The notes: generated by a model not told the origin, from the sequence alone. A DNA stretch of 64,000 bases from Nostoc linckia NIES-25 (GCF_002368035.1 NZ_AP018223.1:1717764-1781763), one strand, 5' to 3'. Shown: positions 26,195 to 35,863, counted from the stretch's first letter. Numbers and translations are program-made.

Positions 26195-28537
26195 CTAAGA
26201 AGAAAATTCTAATTGATGTGCAGTGCCATTATCAATAAAGCTTTGTTCGCCAACGCCGACTAATTCCACAATGATTTCGCGCTTTGCAGGTGAAAATTCA
26301 CCTTTTCTAGCTTCAATCTCAACAATGGTTCGTTGTTCTTGGGAATTAACACGGTAAGTTGTTGTGCAAAAGGCTCCTGTTTTGTACTCAAATGTGTGAC
26401 CGTCATCTTCATAAAGGGTAAACTCACCTGTGCCTTTCCAAATCCGTAGTCTCATCTGGTCTATGGGGCGTTCATCTACATATTGCATGACTGGGATCAT
26501 AGGAATAATTGAACCAGCACGGACGTATAATGGCATTTGCTCAAGTGGTGCGTGCGCCAAGATGTGGGTTGGGCCTGTGAAAGCTTCACCACTCCACCAG
26601 TCATACCACTGACCTTCAGGCAAATATACAGCACGATATTGAACGCCGGGACGATAAATTGGTGCTGCGAGTAATGATGAACCAAGCATTACTTGGTCTG
26701 CGAGGCTGAAAGTCTGCGGATCGTTAGGAAAATGATAGAGTAAGGGACGCAGAATTGGTGCGCCTGTGGTTGCAGCTTCCCAGAAAAATGTGTAGATGTA
26801 AGGCAGTAGTCGGTAACGGAGTTCAATGTACTCACGGCAAATTTTTTCAACGCGATCGCCAAATGCCCAAGGTTCATGCCGTACTGTAGTCAATGCTGAA
26901 TGTCCCCGCATGAAGGGGTAAAGCACTCCTAACTGCATCCAACGAGTAAATAGTTCCGGTGTGGCATTCCCGGCAAAGCCTCCAATATCTGTACCCACAA
27001 AGGCAATACCAGACAACCCCAGGTTACACAGCATTGGTATGGACATTTCTAAGTGTTCCCACAGAGATTGATTGTCTCCTGTCCATACTGCTGACCAACG
27101 CTGAATGCCCGCAAATCCTGAGCGTGTCAAGAAAAATGTGCGTTCTGTGGGACGGGATTTTAAAACTGCCTCATAAGATGCCTGTGCCATCATTAACCCA
27201 TACACGTTATGGGTTTCAGCGTGGTTAGTTTTCTCATCACCCGAACCCTGTGCTGTATCGAGGGGAAAGTCAATTTTTTTACCAGGGTCACCGAACGGGC
27301 GATCGTCTAGCGTAGGTTCATTCATATCATTCCAGATACCGGCAATACCAATATCAGTAAGGCTATTTAGTAAACCTCCCCACCAATCTCGAACTTCTGG
27401 ACGCATGTAATCAGGAAACACAGCTTTGTCAGGCCAAACATAGCCGTGAAATAGCTGGCCATTGGTTTTACGGACAAAATAATCGTTTTTGAATCCCTCA
27501 TCGAAAACTTTGTAATCTGCTTCTGGATCGTACTTGACTCCAGGTTCAACAATTGTCGCTACTTTAAAGCCATTTTCCTTGAGATTTTGGATTAATTCTT
27601 GAGGATTTGCAAATCGCTTGGGACTCCAGGTAAAAACCCGGTAGCCGTTCATATAATCAATATCTAAATGGATAACATCACAAGGAATTTGCCGCTGACG
27701 AAATTCCCGCGCCACTTTCTGTACTATATCTTGTGATTCATAACTCCAGCGACATTGGTGGTAACCTAACGACCATCGGGGTGGTAAGGGCATCCGTCCG
27801 GTTAGCTGGGTGTAGGTCTGGATAATTTTTGCGGGTTCCGGCCCATAAATGATGTAGTAATCTAGTTCGCTTCCCTGAGTCTCCATCCGCCAGACTCCAG
27901 GCTGCTGGGCACCGAGATCGAATCGGCTCCAAAAAGTAGTATTAAAAAAAAGCCCGTAGCCCAAACCGGGACGCAAGGCGATAAAAAAGGGAATCGCGTG
28001 ATACATACTGTCTGTCAAGATTCCAAAATCGATCGCATCAGTTGTCCAATTAGTTCTCACTTTCGATCGCTGATCTAGCAAGCCAGTGGGTTCGCCAAAA
28101 CCATAGAAATGTTCGTCGGTTTCTATCCGTTTCCACCCAGCGATCGCACCTGTGCGCCACCCCATCCCCATGTCTGCATCCTCAGCAAAGGGCTGTCCTG
28201 CGGAATCGAAGCACTGGATACGACAAGGATCGCGGGAGACAACAATAGATAATTGCTCAGTTGTAATTTCTATACTCTCTGCTTTTTCTCGTACCTCAAA
28301 CGGCACTTTAGACCATTCTTCATCCGCCTGTGCCACTGCCCACGATCGCCTGGGTAAAAATTCGCCATTCGGGGTCATCCGTACCCGAATTAAGTTAGGT
28401 GCTAAAATGCTAATCTTCAGACAGGGAATGCCGCATTTTAATAAGATATGGCGATCGTCTTGTTGTATTGATTCTACTGCTCCCAAAATTGACCAAGCTG
28501 GTTCGCTTGTGTGCAGCTGTCCAAAGTATTGCGGCAT
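26195..28537 (-). CDS. GH31 family alpha-glucosidase
   Basis: 780 residues, cytoplasmic (no signal peptide). Hydrolyses terminal alpha-glucosides or a related substrate with retention. N-terminal beta-sandwich (~1-250), then a (beta/alpha)8 barrel: nucleophile D404 in GIWNDMNEPTLDD, acid/base D488 in WTGDNQSLWEH, plus HLDIDYMNGYRVFTW, and distal beta domains with YEDDGHTFEY near the C-terminus. Single gene, separated by 0.8 kb of repeats from the glycan operon upstream. Confidence 0.95.
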   Translation of the reverse strand: MPQYFGQLHTSEPAWSILGAVESIQQDDRHILLKCGIPCLKISILAPNLIRVRMTPNGEFLPRRSWAVAQADEEWSKVPFEVREKAESIEITTEQLSIVVSRDPCRIQCFDSAGQPFAEDADMGMGWRTGAIAGWKRIETDEHFYGFGEPTGLLDQRSKVRTNWTTDAIDFGILTDSMYHAIPFFIALRPGLGYGLFFNTTFWSRFDLGAQQPGVWRMETQGSELDYYIIYGPEPAKIIQTYTQLTGRMPLPPRWSLGYHQCRWSYESQDIVQKVAREFRQRQIPCDVIHLDIDYMNGYRVFTWSPKRFANPQELIQNLKENGFKVATIVEPGVKYDPEADYKVFDEGFKNDYFVRKTNGQLFHGYVWPDKAVFPDYMRPEVRDWWGGLLNSLTDIGIAGIWNDMNEPTLDDRPFGDPGKKIDFPLDTAQGSGDEKTNHAETHNVYGLMMAQASYEAVLKSRPTERTFFLTRSGFAGIQRWSAVWTGDNQSLWEHLEMSIPMLCNLGLSGIAFVGTDIGGFAGNATPELFTRWMQLGVLYPFMRGHSALTTVRHEPWAFGDRVEKICREYIELRYRLLPYIYTFFWEAATTGAPILRPLLYHFPNDPQTFSLADQVMLGSSLLAAPIYRPGVQYRAVYLPEGQWYDWWSGEAFTGPTHILAHAPLEQMPLYVRAGSIIPMIPVMQYVDERPIDQMRLRIWKGTGEFTLYEDDGHTFEYKTGAFCTTTYRVNSQEQRTIVEIEARKGEFSPAKREIIVELVGVGEQSFIDNGTAHQLEFSS

Positions 28538-28669
28538 AATCCCTGATTAAAAAATAACTACTTTTCCCAATTGAGAATCACATAAACTACTGCTAAAAGC
28601 TTGTATCTTTAGGCATACCATAGACAAATTTTTACATACAGCAGATTGCAAGTTGGTGAGGTACAGATC

Positions 28670-29057
28670 GTAGTAAGGGCTTTACATCTGTGCATTGGTG
28701 TCAACTTCTGACTTTTCACGTTATGTGGAAAAGCCAACGATTGACCTAACCCCCTAACCCCCTTCCCGACGCGGGAAGGGGGAAAATTCAAAATCTCTCT
28801 CCTTTTAGGAGAGAGATTTAGAGAGAGGTTTTCCAGATACCGTGAAAAGTCAGGTCAACTTAACTTGAAACCCTTGTGAAGACGTGATATTGAGTTCTAC
28901 ATTTACCATCAAGATCCGCGTTACCCCACCCCGATTTTGTCTAAAGCCAAAATCGCCCCTCCCCTTGCCAAGGGGAGGGGTTGGGGGTGGGGTAAAACGA
29001 TTGTGGGGCAAGAGTTTTAACTTAAGTTGACACCAGTGACAGCTGTAAAGCCCCTAC
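28670..29057. mobile_element. Family F element (interrupted copy)
   Basis: Outer ends GTAGTAAGGGCTTTACA... and ...GCTGTAAAGCCCCTAC are inverted repeats; inner GTGTCAACTTAACTTG / CTTAAGTTGACACC is a second inverted pair. The core CCCCTCCCCTTG..CAAGGGGAGGGGTTGGGG hairpin matches 58154-58382 and 61845-62074. Interrupted at 28708-28853 by element E. Confidence 0.75.
28708..28853. mobile_element. 146-bp MITE-like element (family E, copy 2) with 8-bp target duplication
   Basis: CTGACTTTTCACG ... CGTGAAAAGTCAG. The 8-base GTCAACTT occurs immediately before (28700-28707) and after (28854-28861). Uninterrupted F copies at 58179 and 61870 have the sequence only once, so the empty site is known. Confidence 0.9.
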
Positions 29058-29324
29058 CCGTGTACTTCATATACGTGAAAACATACAGCGTTTTCAGGTA
29101 TCTTATTCTTTGCGCCTTTGCGCGGCAGTCGCTCATGGAGGAAACCCCCTACGTACCCGTCGCTGCCTTGGCTTTGCCTGAGACTTTTAAAGCAATACCT
29201 ATTTTTTTAACGTAGACGCGCAGCGGCTTGCCGCAGGCTACCGCCAAGGACGCCAAGGACGCAAAGGAAGAGTTATAGATAATCTTATGGTAGAAGGAAG
29301 TAGTCTGATTAAAGTTAAATATAT

Positions 29325-30080
29325 TTACATAAGCGTAAAGCCGCCATTAATACATAAATATTGTCCTGTGACATACTTGGATTCTTGACTAGCAAAATAA
29401 ACCACTGCTTCAGAAATATCCTGTGGAGTACCCCATTGCTGCATAGGAATTCTTACTTGGTAAGCATCTTTTTTGTCTTGAGGGACGCTTTCATGGCGTT
29501 CTACAGGAATCCACCCCGGAGCAACGGCGTTAACTGTGATTCCAAAGGGTGCAAGTTCCGTCGCCATGCTGCGTGTGAAACCAAGTTGTCCACTTTTGGC
29601 GGTGACGTAAGCACTAAAGTTATTCACCCCCCGAAAGCAAACATCACTACTGATATTGATAATTCGTCCCCATCGTTTCTGCTTCATCACGGGTAGGCAA
29701 ATACGAGTCAGTAAATAGGGACTCTTGACAAAAAAGTCAAGCATTGTTTGGAAATCTTGCCAGCTATACTCCTCAAAGGGAATCTGAGGCTGGTTGCCGG
29801 TTGCATTCAACACCAAAATATCTACAGCACCAAGTTGTGTGGCGATCGCTTCATAAATAGCTGCCACGTCTGCTTCTTGGGTAACATCCCCACGCACTAA
29901 AATTCCTTGGCAACCTTGCTGTTCTAGTTCAGCCAAAGTCTGTTTAGCCCGCGATTCGTTATTGTTGTAATTGATTGCTACCTTAGCACCGGCTTGTCCC
30001 AATTTCAGGGCGATCGCTTTTCCCAAACCAGCAGAACTTCCTGTGACTAAGGCAACATGTCCATCTAGAGAAAATGACAT
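29325..30080 (-). CDS. SDR-family oxidoreductase
   Basis: 251 residues, classical short-chain dehydrogenase. Cofactor site VTGSSAGLGKAI (12-23), LNATGNQPQ in the NAG position, catalytic S144/S145, Y158 and K162 in SAYVTAKSG. NADP preference cannot be told. FabG-like length, but it sits at the end of a sugar operon 38 bases after a xylose-isomerase-like gene, so a sugar or polyol substrate is more likely than fatty acid synthesis. Confidence 0.9.
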   Translation of the reverse strand: MSFSLDGHVALVTGSSAGLGKAIALKLGQAGAKVAINYNNNESRAKQTLAELEQQGCQGILVRGDVTQEADVAAIYEAIATQLGAVDILVLNATGNQPQIPFEEYSWQDFQTMLDFFVKSPYLLTRICLPVMKQKRWGRIINISSDVCFRGVNNFSAYVTAKSGQLGFTRSMATELAPFGITVNAVAPGWIPVERHESVPQDKKDAYQVRIPMQQWGTPQDISEAVVYFASQESKYVTGQYLCINGGFTLM

Positions 30081-30118
30081 TTAATTACTAACCTGCGATG
30101 AAAATGATGGAACAAAAA

Positions 30119-30943
30119 TCAGAATTTTTCTAATAATTGACACAAGTTATTTACGCTTTCTTTGGTTCCATGCTCAACATCTGATGTTTCTTCATATTCA
30201 ACTACCCAATATCCTTGATAACCTGAATTTAATAGTTCTTGGATAATCGGTTGCCAAACGATTTCTCCTTCGCCAAAAGCACAAAATTCAGGGCCACCAT
30301 TAGCCCATCGCACATCTTTCCAATGACTATAGTTTACCCAAGGAAGGATGTAGCGTAATGCCATCAAAGGATCGGTTCCTTGGTTCAAAAAGTTAGCGGG
30401 ATCGTAGTTGACACCAACCGCAGGACTTTTAATACCTTCCATAATTCTGGCAACTCTTTGTCCTGTTGCTGTCGGGCCGCCATGATTTTCAATAGTTATT
30501 TTAATACCTCGTTCTTCGGCATAATCACCAATCCGATTAAAGGCATAATGAAGCCGAGGAAAAACATCTGAAAGAATATGATCGTTTCTGTGATCGCCAG
30601 ACAATAATCGGACAAATTGTGCTCCTAGTTGTTGCGCTATGTCAACGAAACGTTCTACTCTTTGAATCTCTTTTTCTAAAGCAGATTCTTCTGGAATTGT
30701 AAAATTATTTCGTCCGGCTATACAGATAATATCTACACCTGCTTCTTGTGCCCAAGTAGCTATTTGAGAGACTGATTCATCATCAGCATTATCTAAAAGA
30801 TGTTTGGGTGCTTGGGGGTGAGCATTGACTTCTACTGAGTGAATGCCTTGGTTACTTATCCAGTGAAAATATTCTGGTATTTCGACTTCTCTCCAGCCCC
30901 AGGCTGCACAGCCAATATTTGGTGGAGTAATGTTATTGGTCAT
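30119..30943 (-). CDS. Sugar phosphate isomerase/epimerase (xylose isomerase-like TIM barrel)
   Basis: 274 residues. AP-endonuclease-2-type barrel with metal ligand patterns IKITIENHGGP (Glu), VGVNYDPANFLNQG (Asp), WVNYSHWKD (His) and YWVVEYEE (Glu) at the barrel ends. GCAAWGWREVEI at the start. Likely interconverts a ketose/aldose or inosose-type sugar. Same strand and close to the SDR; together they could oxidise and isomerise one substrate. Exact reaction unknown. Confidence 0.85.
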   Translation of the reverse strand: MTNNITPPNIGCAAWGWREVEIPEYFHWISNQGIHSVEVNAHPQAPKHLLDNADDESVSQIATWAQEAGVDIICIAGRNNFTIPEESALEKEIQRVERFVDIAQQLGAQFVRLLSGDHRNDHILSDVFPRLHYAFNRIGDYAEERGIKITIENHGGPTATGQRVARIMEGIKSPAVGVNYDPANFLNQGTDPLMALRYILPWVNYSHWKDVRWANGGPEFCAFGEGEIVWQPIIQELLNSGYQGYWVVEYEETSDVEHGTKESVNNLCQLLEKF

Positions 30944-31034
30944 ATTTGGATTTTGGATTGTGAAACGGCTTTTTTATTTGGTTTACTTGCTTCGCAACGT
31001 AATACCGTTTTTTACGAACCGCAGAGGGCGCAGC

Positions 31035-31074
31035 GAAAAGTCTGAGCGCCGGCTTCCGGCGATCAGAACTTTTC
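31035..31074. repeat. Hairpin GAAAAGT..CGCCGG..CCGGCG..ACTTTTC
   Basis: GAAAAGTCTGAGCGCCGG pairs with CCGGCGATCAGAACTTTTC except for one or two bases, loop CTT. A REP-like palindrome between the aminotransferase and the isomerase genes. Confidence 0.6.
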
Positions 31075-31162
31075 AAGACAGAGAACGCAGAGAAAAAGAG
31101 GATATGGGTAATTTTTTAACGGGAAGGGGATATTAATCGATCCTGCAACGTCTGTGTAAGCG

Positions 31163-32287
31163 TTACGAATATCGATAGAATAATTTAATATTTTCACAGA
31201 CTTGATGGAGTTCCTCAGTGGTTAATCCTTGATAAATAGGTAAGCTGAGGATTCGCCGTGCTTGCATTTCTGTAAGAGGGAAACTTCCTTCTGGATAGCC
31301 TAATTCTTTACCTACTGTGGATAAATGAATTGGTACTGGATAATGAATTGCGGTACCGATACCGCGATCGCTTAAAAATTGGCGCAGTTCGTCGCGGTGT
31401 TCTGCTTGGATTACAAAGGTGTGGTAGACGCATTTTTCCCACTCGCGTTCTAGCGGTATTTGGATCTGTGGAATATCGGCGAGTTGAGTTTGGTAATAAC
31501 GAGCATTTTGCCGACGTTGTTGCGTCCATTCGTGGAGATAGCGCAATTTGACTAAAAGAATTGCTGCTTGTAGGGTATCCAAACGGGAATTATGCGACCA
31601 CAAAACACAGTCATCGCGGGTACGCAAGCCAATATTCCGCATGATTTTTAGCTTGTCGTGCAAATCGCGATCGTCTGTAACTAATACTCCCCCATCTCCA
31701 CATGCATTTAAGTTTTTGAGAGCATGTAAACTAAAACAGCCCACTGTGCCAAAAGAACCCACTCGTCGGCCTTGATATTCTGCGAGTACTGCTTGGGCTG
31801 CATCTTCCACTACGGCGATTCCTTTTTCTTGAGCCAGAGCTAAAATTGGTTCCATGTCGCATGGTCGCCCTGTTAGATGCACTGGGATAATTGCTTTGGT
31901 TTTGGGAGTAATCGCAGCTGCAATTTGACTCACATCAATGTTGTAATCATCGCCCACATCAACGAATACAGGTTTTGCCCCAAGCACGCAAATACAGCTA
32001 GCTGAAGCTACGAAGGAATTCGGTACAGTGATGACTTCATCACCAGAACCAATACCAAGGGCTTTGAGTGCGAAAATTAGCGCATCTGTCCCAGAATTGA
32101 CTCCGATGGCATAACGAACACCGCACAATTGAGCAAACTGATGCTCAAATTCTGCAACTTGTTCGCCTAAAATAAAGTTGCCGTCATCTAGGACTTCACC
32201 AACTGCTGCTAACAATTCAGACTTCAAAGCAGCGTGTTGACTTTTGAGGTTGATGTAGGGAATTTGATTAATTGTTAGTTGTTGCAC
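31163..32287 (-). CDS. DegT/DnrJ/EryC1/StrS-family sugar aminotransferase
   Basis: 374 residues, PLP enzyme that aminates keto-sugars, usually NDP-linked. FILGEQVAEFE (~38-48), GVNSGTDALIFALKALGI (~62-79), VVEDAAQAVLAEY (Asp binds PLP nitrogen), and the Schiff-base K191 in SLHALKNLNACGDGG. PEGSFPLTEMQARRILSLPIYQGL is the C-terminal signature. One base after the YjbQ stop codon, so translationally linked. It could supply an amino sugar for the surface glycan. Confidence 0.93.
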   Translation of the reverse strand: MQQLTINQIPYINLKSQHAALKSELLAAVGEVLDDGNFILGEQVAEFEHQFAQLCGVRYAIGVNSGTDALIFALKALGIGSGDEVITVPNSFVASASCICVLGAKPVFVDVGDDYNIDVSQIAAAITPKTKAIIPVHLTGRPCDMEPILALAQEKGIAVVEDAAQAVLAEYQGRRVGSFGTVGCFSLHALKNLNACGDGGVLVTDDRDLHDKLKIMRNIGLRTRDDCVLWSHNSRLDTLQAAILLVKLRYLHEWTQQRRQNARYYQTQLADIPQIQIPLEREWEKCVYHTFVIQAEHRDELRQFLSDRGIGTAIHYPVPIHLSTVGKELGYPEGSFPLTEMQARRILSLPIYQGLTTEELHQVCENIKLFYRYS

Positions 32288-32288
32288 T

Positions 32289-32711
32289 TTAATATCCCAA
32301 AATATTAATCAGAACTTCACGGCTATGACCAGACTGGCGATGTTCCCAGATAAAAATATCTTGTAAACGACCCAGTTGCAAAAGACTTTGAGCAATGGGG
32401 ATTTGTTCGGAGGTATGGGTGAGGGCACATCGGATATGTGCAGGCATGTCGTCTAAACCTTCTCCAGCGAGGAGATATTTACCTGTTTCTGGCACTAATT
32501 TGGCAAAAAAGGCTTCGACATCGGGTTTAGCATCATTTTCTTGAATGAGTAAACTAGCTGAGGTATGACGAATAAAAAGGTTACAAAGCCCTGCTTGAAT
32601 TCCCGATTCTGTAACGATCGCTTGGACTTGGGGTGTAATCTGACACAGAGATTTCCCAGTGGTTTGCACTTTGATTGCTTGTTGGTAAAGCCTGATGGAT
32701 GAGTTTGTCAT
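32289..32711 (-). CDS. yjbQ: YjbQ / UPF0047 family protein
   Basis: 140 residues, complete. CNLFIRHTSASLLIQEN (~42-58), HIRCALTHTSEQIPI (~92-106) and GRLQDIFIWEHR (~113-124) are the family signatures, with a trimeric fold and possible metal-binding His. E. coli YjbQ has secondary thiamine-phosphate synthase activity, but its physiological substrate is unsettled. It is packed between an epimerase (2-base gap) and the aminotransferase (1-base gap), an unusual place. Confidence 0.9.
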   Translation of the reverse strand: MTNSSIRLYQQAIKVQTTGKSLCQITPQVQAIVTESGIQAGLCNLFIRHTSASLLIQENDAKPDVEAFFAKLVPETGKYLLAGEGLDDMPAHIRCALTHTSEQIPIAQSLLQLGRLQDIFIWEHRQSGHSREVLINILGY

Positions 32712-32713
32712 TT

Positions 32714-33721
32714 TTATGCTTTTCCTAGATGCTCAAACCACAATTTTGTCTCTTGCTGAATCGTTTCTGTTGTCCAAACGGGAGCATCTTGCCAAAGTTC
32801 AATATTAGCTAACATTTCGCTGACTCCTTGGCTCAAACTCACTTGAGGTTGCCATTTTAAAAGAGTTGTCGCTTTGGTAATATCTGCCCAAGTACAATCG
32901 GGTTCGCCTGGACGTTTGGGGATATGAGTAATTGGCCCTTCTAATAATTTCACCAGTGTCAAAACGCTTTCAGATTTACCCGAACCAACGTTAATTATTT
33001 CGCCCGTGATATCAGATTCCGCAGCTTTGACAAAGGCTTCTACTACATCACTAACGAAGGTAAAATCTCTCGTTTGCGTTCCATCTCCCACCACAGTAAA
33101 GGGTTTTGTGGCTAGTTTCTGAGCGAGAAATACACCAAACACTGCACCATAAGCCCCAGTTGTGCGCGATCGCGGCCCATATACATTAAACAGTCGTAAA
33201 GAAAGGGCTGGAAGTTGATAAACTTGCGCCCAGTGCATCACTAGTTGTTCCCCTAAATATTTCGTCAAACCATAAGGGTGTTTGGGATTGCAGGGATAGG
33301 TTTCTGGTGTAGGATATTGGTCAGGAATACCATAGCAGGTGGAGGAAGCTGTGTAGATAAATTTGTCAATTTGAGCATGACGACAAGCTTCTAAAAGGAC
33401 AAAGGTACTATGTAGATTGGAATGATAATATTGCTCTGGATTTTGGATTGAGGGAACTAAATCGGCTAATCCTGCTAAATGAAATACCCAATCAATATCT
33501 GTTAATGTGTCTGGAGAAATATTAGCTACATCTTGCTCAATAAATGTAAATTGAGGATAGGTTTCGGCTACTTTTAAATTAGTCGTTCTGCCTGTAATCA
33601 GGTTATCTAATCCTACGACGCTATGACCTGATTTTAGTAGGCAATCGCATAAGTGAGAACCAATGAAACCAGCAGCACCAGTGACTAAGCAACGTCTACG
33701 AGCGTTTAATTTAGTGTTCAT
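32714..33721 (-). CDS. NAD-dependent epimerase/dehydratase (extended SDR)
   Basis: 335 residues. Rossmann motif GAAGFIGSHLC (15-25), DNLITGRTTNL, TASSTCYGIPDQYP, catalytic YGLTK, LRLFNVYGPRSR and DFTFVSDVVEAF match UDP-hexose 4-epimerases of the GalE/WbpP type. Acts on a nucleotide sugar in the cytoplasm. In the operon between the carrier protein and YjbQ; it probably prepares a sugar for the aminotransferase or a glycosyltransferase. Confidence 0.92.
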   Translation of the reverse strand: MNTKLNARRRCLVTGAAGFIGSHLCDCLLKSGHSVVGLDNLITGRTTNLKVAETYPQFTFIEQDVANISPDTLTDIDWVFHLAGLADLVPSIQNPEQYYHSNLHSTFVLLEACRHAQIDKFIYTASSTCYGIPDQYPTPETYPCNPKHPYGLTKYLGEQLVMHWAQVYQLPALSLRLFNVYGPRSRTTGAYGAVFGVFLAQKLATKPFTVVGDGTQTRDFTFVSDVVEAFVKAAESDITGEIINVGSGKSESVLTLVKLLEGPITHIPKRPGEPDCTWADITKATTLLKWQPQVSLSQGVSEMLANIELWQDAPVWTTETIQQETKLWFEHLGKA

Positions 33722-33746
33722 ATAACTTTACAGAAATAAGGCAAAA

Positions 33747-34019
33747 TCAATCTATTACTTTTTTAACAACCAAATGCTTAATAGCGTTAACAGATTCAAA
33801 GTTATCTAATAATAATTCTTTTGAATTTAACGTAAAACCAAACTTTTCTTCCAAAAAGCTAGCTAGCTTAAAAATACTTATTGAGTCTATAATTCCTGCT
33901 TCGATTAAAAGCATTTCGTTTGAGAAATTTATATCCGATTTATTGTACATAAAATTTTGAACAATATGCTCTTTAATTATTTTTTCTATCTCTGCTTCGG
34001 TGTATTTGTTTGTAGGCAT
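33747..34019 (-). CDS. Acyl carrier protein (DltC-like)
   Basis: 90 residues from the ATG at 34019, which has CAGGAG ~11 bases upstream; an upstream ATG at 34052 would put that AGGAG inside the gene. The phosphopantetheine Ser is S46 in EAGIIDSISIFKLA. Helical, acidic, like ACP/DltC/PCP. Lies 133 bases downstream of the AMP-forming ligase and near the MBOAT and SGNH genes, so it is likely to carry the ligase product to the membrane acyltransferase. Confidence 0.88.
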   Translation of the reverse strand: MPTNKYTEAEIEKIIKEHIVQNFMYNKSDINFSNEMLLIEAGIIDSISIFKLASFLEEKFGFTLNSKELLLDNFESVNAIKHLVVKKVID

Positions 34020-34152
34020 AATTATTAAACTCCTGGTTGAAATATTTTTCAAGTATTTTTATTTTATTCAAATAAGCTAATATATTTTAGTTAAGTCGTG
34101 GTACTTTTTATTATTCGGATCGGGGTTTATATGAAATGCTAAAAAAATCTCG

Positions 34153-35769
34153 CTATGGTTTTAAATTTTTTTCAATGGCTTCTGTGCGTAGTAAATTCCT
34201 ATTAATTTTGCCTGTGACTGTTTTAGGCAAAGAGGTATGACGAAAGTCAATATTCTCAGGAATCATGTATTTGGGAAGACGCTCTGCACAAAAATATTGT
34301 AAATCGTGTTGTTTCAAATTACTCTCTTCTTTAACCACAACTATTGCCTCGATCCGATTGCTGATTTGTTCGTCAGGAATGGCAATAACTACTGCTTCTT
34401 CAATATCTGGATGACTGTAAAGCGTAGTCTCGATTTCTCCCAATTCAATACGGTATCCCCGACTTTTAATTTGGTAGTCACCACGATCTACATAAATATA
34501 ATTGCCATCTGCATCTTGTTTCACTATATCGCCAGTACGGAACACAATTTCTTCACCCAGGTGTGGGTTAAGTACATAAGGAACCAGAACCTCTTTGGTT
34601 TTTTCAGGCATTTTCCAGTATCCTTTCATGAGTGACGATCCTCGCATACAGAGTTCGCCACTTTCTCCAGGATTAACAATTTGATTCTCTTCATTAACCA
34701 CAAATAAATCAATATTAGGGAATGCTTTTCCAATAGGAATTTTTTTCATTTCTGGAGTAATATCCCCAAGTAAATAAAAGCTACGAGGGAATGCTTCTGT
34801 AGAGCCGTAGAGGTGATAATACTTAGCCTGGGGAATTGCCTTCATCAGATTACGAAGATATTTTTGAGGAAATATTTCGCCACCAAAGATAATTATTCTT
34901 AAATCTGGAAATTTATACTCGTCTAAATTTCCCCGGAGTACAAGTTGGGTTAGTAAAGATGATACTGAAGACCAGATTGTAATTCGCTGATTTTCTGTAA
35001 ACTTGCTTAATTCTATTGGCAAAACGGAGAGTTCTGAAGGAACTAAAACTAAAGTTGCTCCTGCCTTAATCGGCAAAAAAATATCAAAAATTGAGCCGAT
35101 AAAATAGATAGGAAACAGACCGGATATCCGATCGGTAGGCTGGACATCAAAACCTCGATAAAAGCAGTTAACAGAAGTCAGTAAAGCTCGATGGCTAATC
35201 ATTACCCCTTTTGGTTTGCCAGTTGAACCTGAAGTGTACATGATAGTAGCTAAATCTTGGTCAATCAGAGCAGTTGGGGATAAGGGAGAGTCAGGCGATC
35301 GCAATACTTCCTGCCATGTAACTATATTTGTTGGGAAAAGCTCACTTTCGCTTTCTGGCATACCTAAATCTTCGAGAATGACGCATTTTAGATATTGATA
35401 AAAATTACTATCTATTACGTCTTCATAGAGTTTGGTAAGCTTTAGGCTAGTAGTCACCAGAGCTTTTAGTTCGCAATCTTCAATCAAGAATCTCAGGCGC
35501 TTAACTGGAGCTAATGGATCTATAGGAACATAGGCAGCGCCAGCTTTCAGTATGCCGTAAATAGTTATTACTGCTTCGATGGATTTGTTTAGACAAATAC
35601 CAACGCGATCGCCCTTGCCTATTCCAGCATCATTAAGAACACGAGCTAACTGATTAGAAACTTTATCTAGCTGTTGATAAGTTATACTTTGATTTTTATA
35701 AATTACAGCTTCTTTGTCTGAATAATTTATTGCATTTATTTCTAATAAATGTTGGAGTAAATATGCCAT
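34153..35769 (-). CDS. AMP-forming ligase / amino acid adenylation protein (DltA-like)
   Basis: 538 residues, one ANL-family adenylation enzyme. A3 core LATIMYTSGSTGKPKGVM (173-189), YHLYGSTEAFPRSFY, FRTGDIVKQDADGNY, DYQIKSRGYRIELGEIE hinge and the catalytic Lys K521 in TVTGKINRNLL. No condensation or thioesterase domain. Activates a carboxylic or amino acid and loads it on the 90-residue carrier; the parallel is DltA, but the pocket code was not decoded, so the substrate is open. Confidence 0.9.
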   Translation of the reverse strand: MAYLLQHLLEINAINYSDKEAVIYKNQSITYQQLDKVSNQLARVLNDAGIGKGDRVGICLNKSIEAVITIYGILKAGAAYVPIDPLAPVKRLRFLIEDCELKALVTTSLKLTKLYEDVIDSNFYQYLKCVILEDLGMPESESELFPTNIVTWQEVLRSPDSPLSPTALIDQDLATIMYTSGSTGKPKGVMISHRALLTSVNCFYRGFDVQPTDRISGLFPIYFIGSIFDIFLPIKAGATLVLVPSELSVLPIELSKFTENQRITIWSSVSSLLTQLVLRGNLDEYKFPDLRIIIFGGEIFPQKYLRNLMKAIPQAKYYHLYGSTEAFPRSFYLLGDITPEMKKIPIGKAFPNIDLFVVNEENQIVNPGESGELCMRGSSLMKGYWKMPEKTKEVLVPYVLNPHLGEEIVFRTGDIVKQDADGNYIYVDRGDYQIKSRGYRIELGEIETTLYSHPDIEEAVVIAIPDEQISNRIEAIVVVKEESNLKQHDLQYFCAERLPKYMIPENIDFRHTSLPKTVTGKINRNLLRTEAIEKNLKP

Positions 35770-35863
35770 GTTTACTTTCCTAAAAAGTATTTATTATATA
35801 CGTAGTTTATAATTAATTACTAACAAAAGCTATCTCGTTATTTTTGATTTATACCCAATAGAT

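Larger units (their letters stand above)
28538..29324. other. Spacer made of nested repeats
   Basis: Almost all of 28630-29057 is a family F element interrupted by an E element. 29060-29280 has fragments of CGCAGCGGC/ACGCAAAGGACG-type repeats (GTAGACGCGCAGCGGCTTG, CGCCAAGGACGCCAAGGACG). No gene supported. Confidence 0.6.

Noticed and set aside
29325..30080. FabG of fatty acid synthesis
   Set aside because: The genome location in a sugar operon and absence of fab genes make a sugar or polyol SDR more likely; the family alone cannot decide.
25251..32287. A complete kanosamine pathway (NtdA/NtdB/NtdC)
   Set aside because: The aminotransferase is embedded in a glycan operon on the other strand and no NtdC-like dehydrogenase is seen next to it; only the NtdB-like match is supported.
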